From: Microvirga pakistanensis
GTDB lineage: Bacteria; Pseudomonadota; Alphaproteobacteria; Rhizobiales; Beijerinckiaceae
Assembly (NCBI RefSeq): GCF_004458765.1
Contig: NZ_SPJX01000187.1
Span: forward strand, 124,001 to 188,000
Direction: 5' to 3'
DNA: 64,000 bases
The first letter of the stretch is position 1. Each line of letters starts with the position of its first letter. This document shows, one piece after another, positions 62,100 through 64,000 of this stretch. Below the pieces are notes generated by a model. The model worked only from the letters and a program-made list of their open reading frames with translations, ran no database searches and had not been told where the DNA came from. Both the position numbers and the translations under genes were made by a program.

Positions 62100-64000
62100 A
62101 TGTACCATCCCAATCATTCCATCATAAGTGAGGTACAGGGGCTTCGTGCAATCGCAGTCTTGTTGGTCCTGATCTATCATATTTGGCCTGAGGTTCTTCC
62201 GGGCGGATATGTCGGTGTTGACGTCTTCTTCGTTATTTCAGGGTTTCTGATCACCGGTTCCCTTGTCAGGGAATTCGAGACCAAAGGACGTATTAGTATC
62301 CCCAGCTTCTATGCCAGGCGTATCCGGCGTTTGCTTCCTGCCGCGATGGTGGTGTCAGCTGCAATCGCGCTCAGCATTCCATTTTTTCCAAAAGGTCAGT
62401 GGCCTGACATCGTCAACGGGATCGTCGCAAGTGCTGCTTATGTCCAGAACTGGCTCCTAGCGGCCCAGGCGGTGGACTACCTGGCTGGCGACACCAAAGG
62501 TCCTACGAACCACTTCTGGTCGTTATCAGTGGAGGAGCAATACTATATTTTCTGGCCACTGATCCTCTTTCCCATACTTGTTCTAACGCGGAAAATAGGC
62601 CTTAGCGCCTATAACGGTTTCGCGGGGATGATCGCTGTCGTCGGGGCTGGGTCTCTGGCATGTTCTATCTTCCTTACCCCTTTCGATCCTGGAACGGCCT
62701 ATTTCGCGACCACGACCCGAGCATGGGAGTTAGCGCTCGGCGGTGCCCTCGCCATTTATTTTGAACGGAGTAGCATCTCTCATTTTTTCCGAGCGCTTCT
62801 TGGATTGATCGGCATTCTTGGGATCATTATAGCGGGCCTTGCTTATGACAAGAGCACTCAATTTCCGGGATATGCAGCGCTGCTCCCAACCTTGGCCGCG
62901 ACCGCCATTATTGCATCAAGCGGATCGCAGATGTCTTGGTCTCCTCGTGTCGTATTGAACGCGAGACTAATGCAGTATCTCGGTGATATCTCGTACTCAC
63001 TCTATCTTTGGCACTGGCCTCTTGTCGTTGTTTACGCAGAGGTAGCAGACCGGGTCATAGGTCTTGTGGACGGAATGCTCATCCTCTTTGTTTCGTGCTG
63101 CTTGGCTCATACCAGCAAAGTCTTTGTTGAGGATCGATTTAGAACTTCTTCGTTCACCTTTGGTAGGACGATCGCTGTGGGTGCGGGATGTGCCGCGGCG
63201 ACAATCCTGATAGGGTTGGGCTTTCTTGCATGGTTTAATCCGGTTCAGGGCCCTGGGGACCTGAATGGTCGCCTTGGGGCGGTGGCAATGGTTGATCCTC
63301 GGTACAAGTGGCGAGAGGAGGATATCGCTACCTTCATTCCGAGACCGGAGAATGTGAAGGCCGACGTGCCATCCATCTACGCCGCCAAGTGTCACCAGGG
63401 GCAGCGCGAGAGCGAGGTCTTGACATGTACTTATGGTAATCCAGCCGCCAAGACGAAAGTTGTTATGATCGGCGATTCTCATGCAGGGCACTTCTACCCC
63501 GCATTTGAGGAACTGGCGCGCAAGGGCTCGATCAACTTCCGCGGCTTATCCAAGTCCGCATGCCTGTTCTCGCTGGAAGCGGTTTACCACGCGCCGTTCA
63601 AACGCCTCTATACCGAGTGCCTTGAATGGTCCAAGAACGTAATTGCCTGGCTGGAGCGGGAGCGGCCAGATTTGGTTTTGATCTCGCAATCCCCAGCTTA
63701 CCCTGAGACAGCTGTGAAGGGCATGGTTGCAGCGTGGTCCCGGTTGCTCAAAATGGGGCTTAATGTGCGCCCTGTTCGCTCGACTCCTTGGCTCGGATTC
63801 GATGCGGAGAAATGTCTGACTGGAAGCAAGAACTGGGATATTGAATGCGCTCCCAAGCGGAATGATTCCTTGCGAAGAGATCCTGCGCAGACAGCGGCCG
63901 AAGAGCTGGGACTGCGTATGTTGGATTTGACAAATTACCTGTGCGACGCTGAGCGGTGTCCGACCATAATCGGTGGCATTTTGGTCTATCGAGACCGACA
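62100..64000 (+). CDS. membrane acyltransferase (family 3) with SGNH domain, 3' partial
   Basis: From the ATG at 62100 the frame stays open to the window end (633 codons). The start (MYHPNHSIISEVQGLRAIAV) and the blocks YVGVDVFFVISGFLITGSLV, FYARRIRRLLPAAM and HFWSLSVEEQYYIFWPLIL identify the OafA/YrhL family. About ten helices are followed from residue about 450 by an SGNH domain (VVMIGDSHAGHFYPAFEELA) whose terminal DxxH pair is probably beyond the edge. It is a second, divergent member next to the 32907 gene's family, presumably acetylating a surface sugar. Confidence 0.93.
   Translation, partial: MYHPNHSIISEVQGLRAIAVLLVLIYHIWPEVLPGGYVGVDVFFVISGFLITGSLVREFETKGRISIPSFYARRIRRLLPAAMVVSAAIALSIPFFPKGQWPDIVNGIVASAAYVQNWLLAAQAVDYLAGDTKGPTNHFWSLSVEEQYYIFWPLILFPILVLTRKIGLSAYNGFAGMIAVVGAGSLACSIFLTPFDPGTAYFATTTRAWELALGGALAIYFERSSISHFFRALLGLIGILGIIIAGLAYDKSTQFPGYAALLPTLAATAIIASSGSQMSWSPRVVLNARLMQYLGDISYSLYLWHWPLVVVYAEVADRVIGLVDGMLILFVSCCLAHTSKVFVEDRFRTSSFTFGRTIAVGAGCAAATILIGLGFLAWFNPVQGPGDLNGRLGAVAMVDPRYKWREEDIATFIPRPENVKADVPSIYAAKCHQGQRESEVLTCTYGNPAAKTKVVMIGDSHAGHFYPAFEELARKGSINFRGLSKSACLFSLEAVYHAPFKRLYTECLEWSKNVIAWLERERPDLVLISQSPAYPETAVKGMVAAWSRLLKMGLNVRPVRSTPWLGFDAEKCLTGSKNWDIECAPKRNDSLRRDPAQTAAEELGLRMLDLTNYLCDAERCPTIIGGILVYRDR

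Noticed and set aside
1..64000. CRISPR arrays, rRNA genes, prophage structural genes, restriction or other known defence systems
   Set aside because: I saw no regularly spaced repeats, no rRNA signatures and no phage or defence gene motifs anywhere in the window.

Overview
The window reads as a chromosomal accessory region of an alphaproteobacterium, most likely a Hyphomicrobiales (Rhizobiales) member such as a Methylobacteriaceae/Microvirga-type organism. This is inferred from the moderately high GC, the Omp25-type porin, the KpsC/KpsS capsule machinery, the tripartite tricarboxylate (TTT) transporter and the IS families. No rRNA or ribosomal protein is present to fix the taxon. The dominant theme is surface glycan synthesis and export, with many signs of rearrangement: IS fragments, truncated genes, a partial duplication and a degenerate tRNA.

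Layout. 1-3.7 kb: a Slam-like outer-membrane barrel next to a large FecR-domain secreted protein. 3.7-11.8 kb: a gene-poor accessory stretch with a galE remnant, a degenerate tRNA-Tyr, three genes of unknown function, an intact IS5-type element, a pentapeptide-repeat remnant, an Omp25-like gene without its signal peptide, and a graveyard of IS3/IS66/IS630 pieces. 11.9-25.0 kb (minus strand): a group-2-type capsule locus, kpsS-opx-kpsC-kpsE-kpsM-kpsT, followed by glycosyl-, acetyl- and methyl-transferases, including a GT29-like (sialyl-motif) enzyme and a one-domain KpsC paralogue. 25.2-32.2 kb: a winged-helix regulator, then a GntR regulator, an aldolase of the DHDPS/N-acetylneuraminate lyase superfamily, a sialidase-like BNR protein and a TctCBA transporter, which look like a catabolic unit.

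32.3-38.6 kb: a truncated and a full copy of a phosphohexomutase flanking an acyltransferase/SGNH protein, a NusG-like remnant, and an RTX calcium-binding protein. 38.6-50.9 kb: a second glycan locus with a rhamnosyltransferase-like GT2, a TOD1/DUF616 glycosyltransferase, a UDP-GlcNAc-type dehydrogenase, a second ABC exporter (Wzm/Wzt-like), a 1069-residue three-module enzyme and rmlBCDA for dTDP-L-rhamnose. 51-57 kb: AT-richer GT2 and methyltransferase genes mixed with IS debris. 57.7-60.4 kb: tauABC for taurine/sulfonate uptake. 60.5-64.0 kb: another IS3 fragment, a TupA-like ATP-grasp protein and a second acyltransferase/SGNH gene that runs off the end.

Taken together, sugar activation (phosphohexomutase, UDP-sugar dehydrogenase, Rml enzymes), assembly (GT2, GT29-like, DUF616, pyruvyl transfer), decoration (O-acyl, methyl) and two ABC exporters are all encoded, consistent with at least two surface polysaccharides. 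All functions are assigned by reading motifs and domain architecture; no database search was run.
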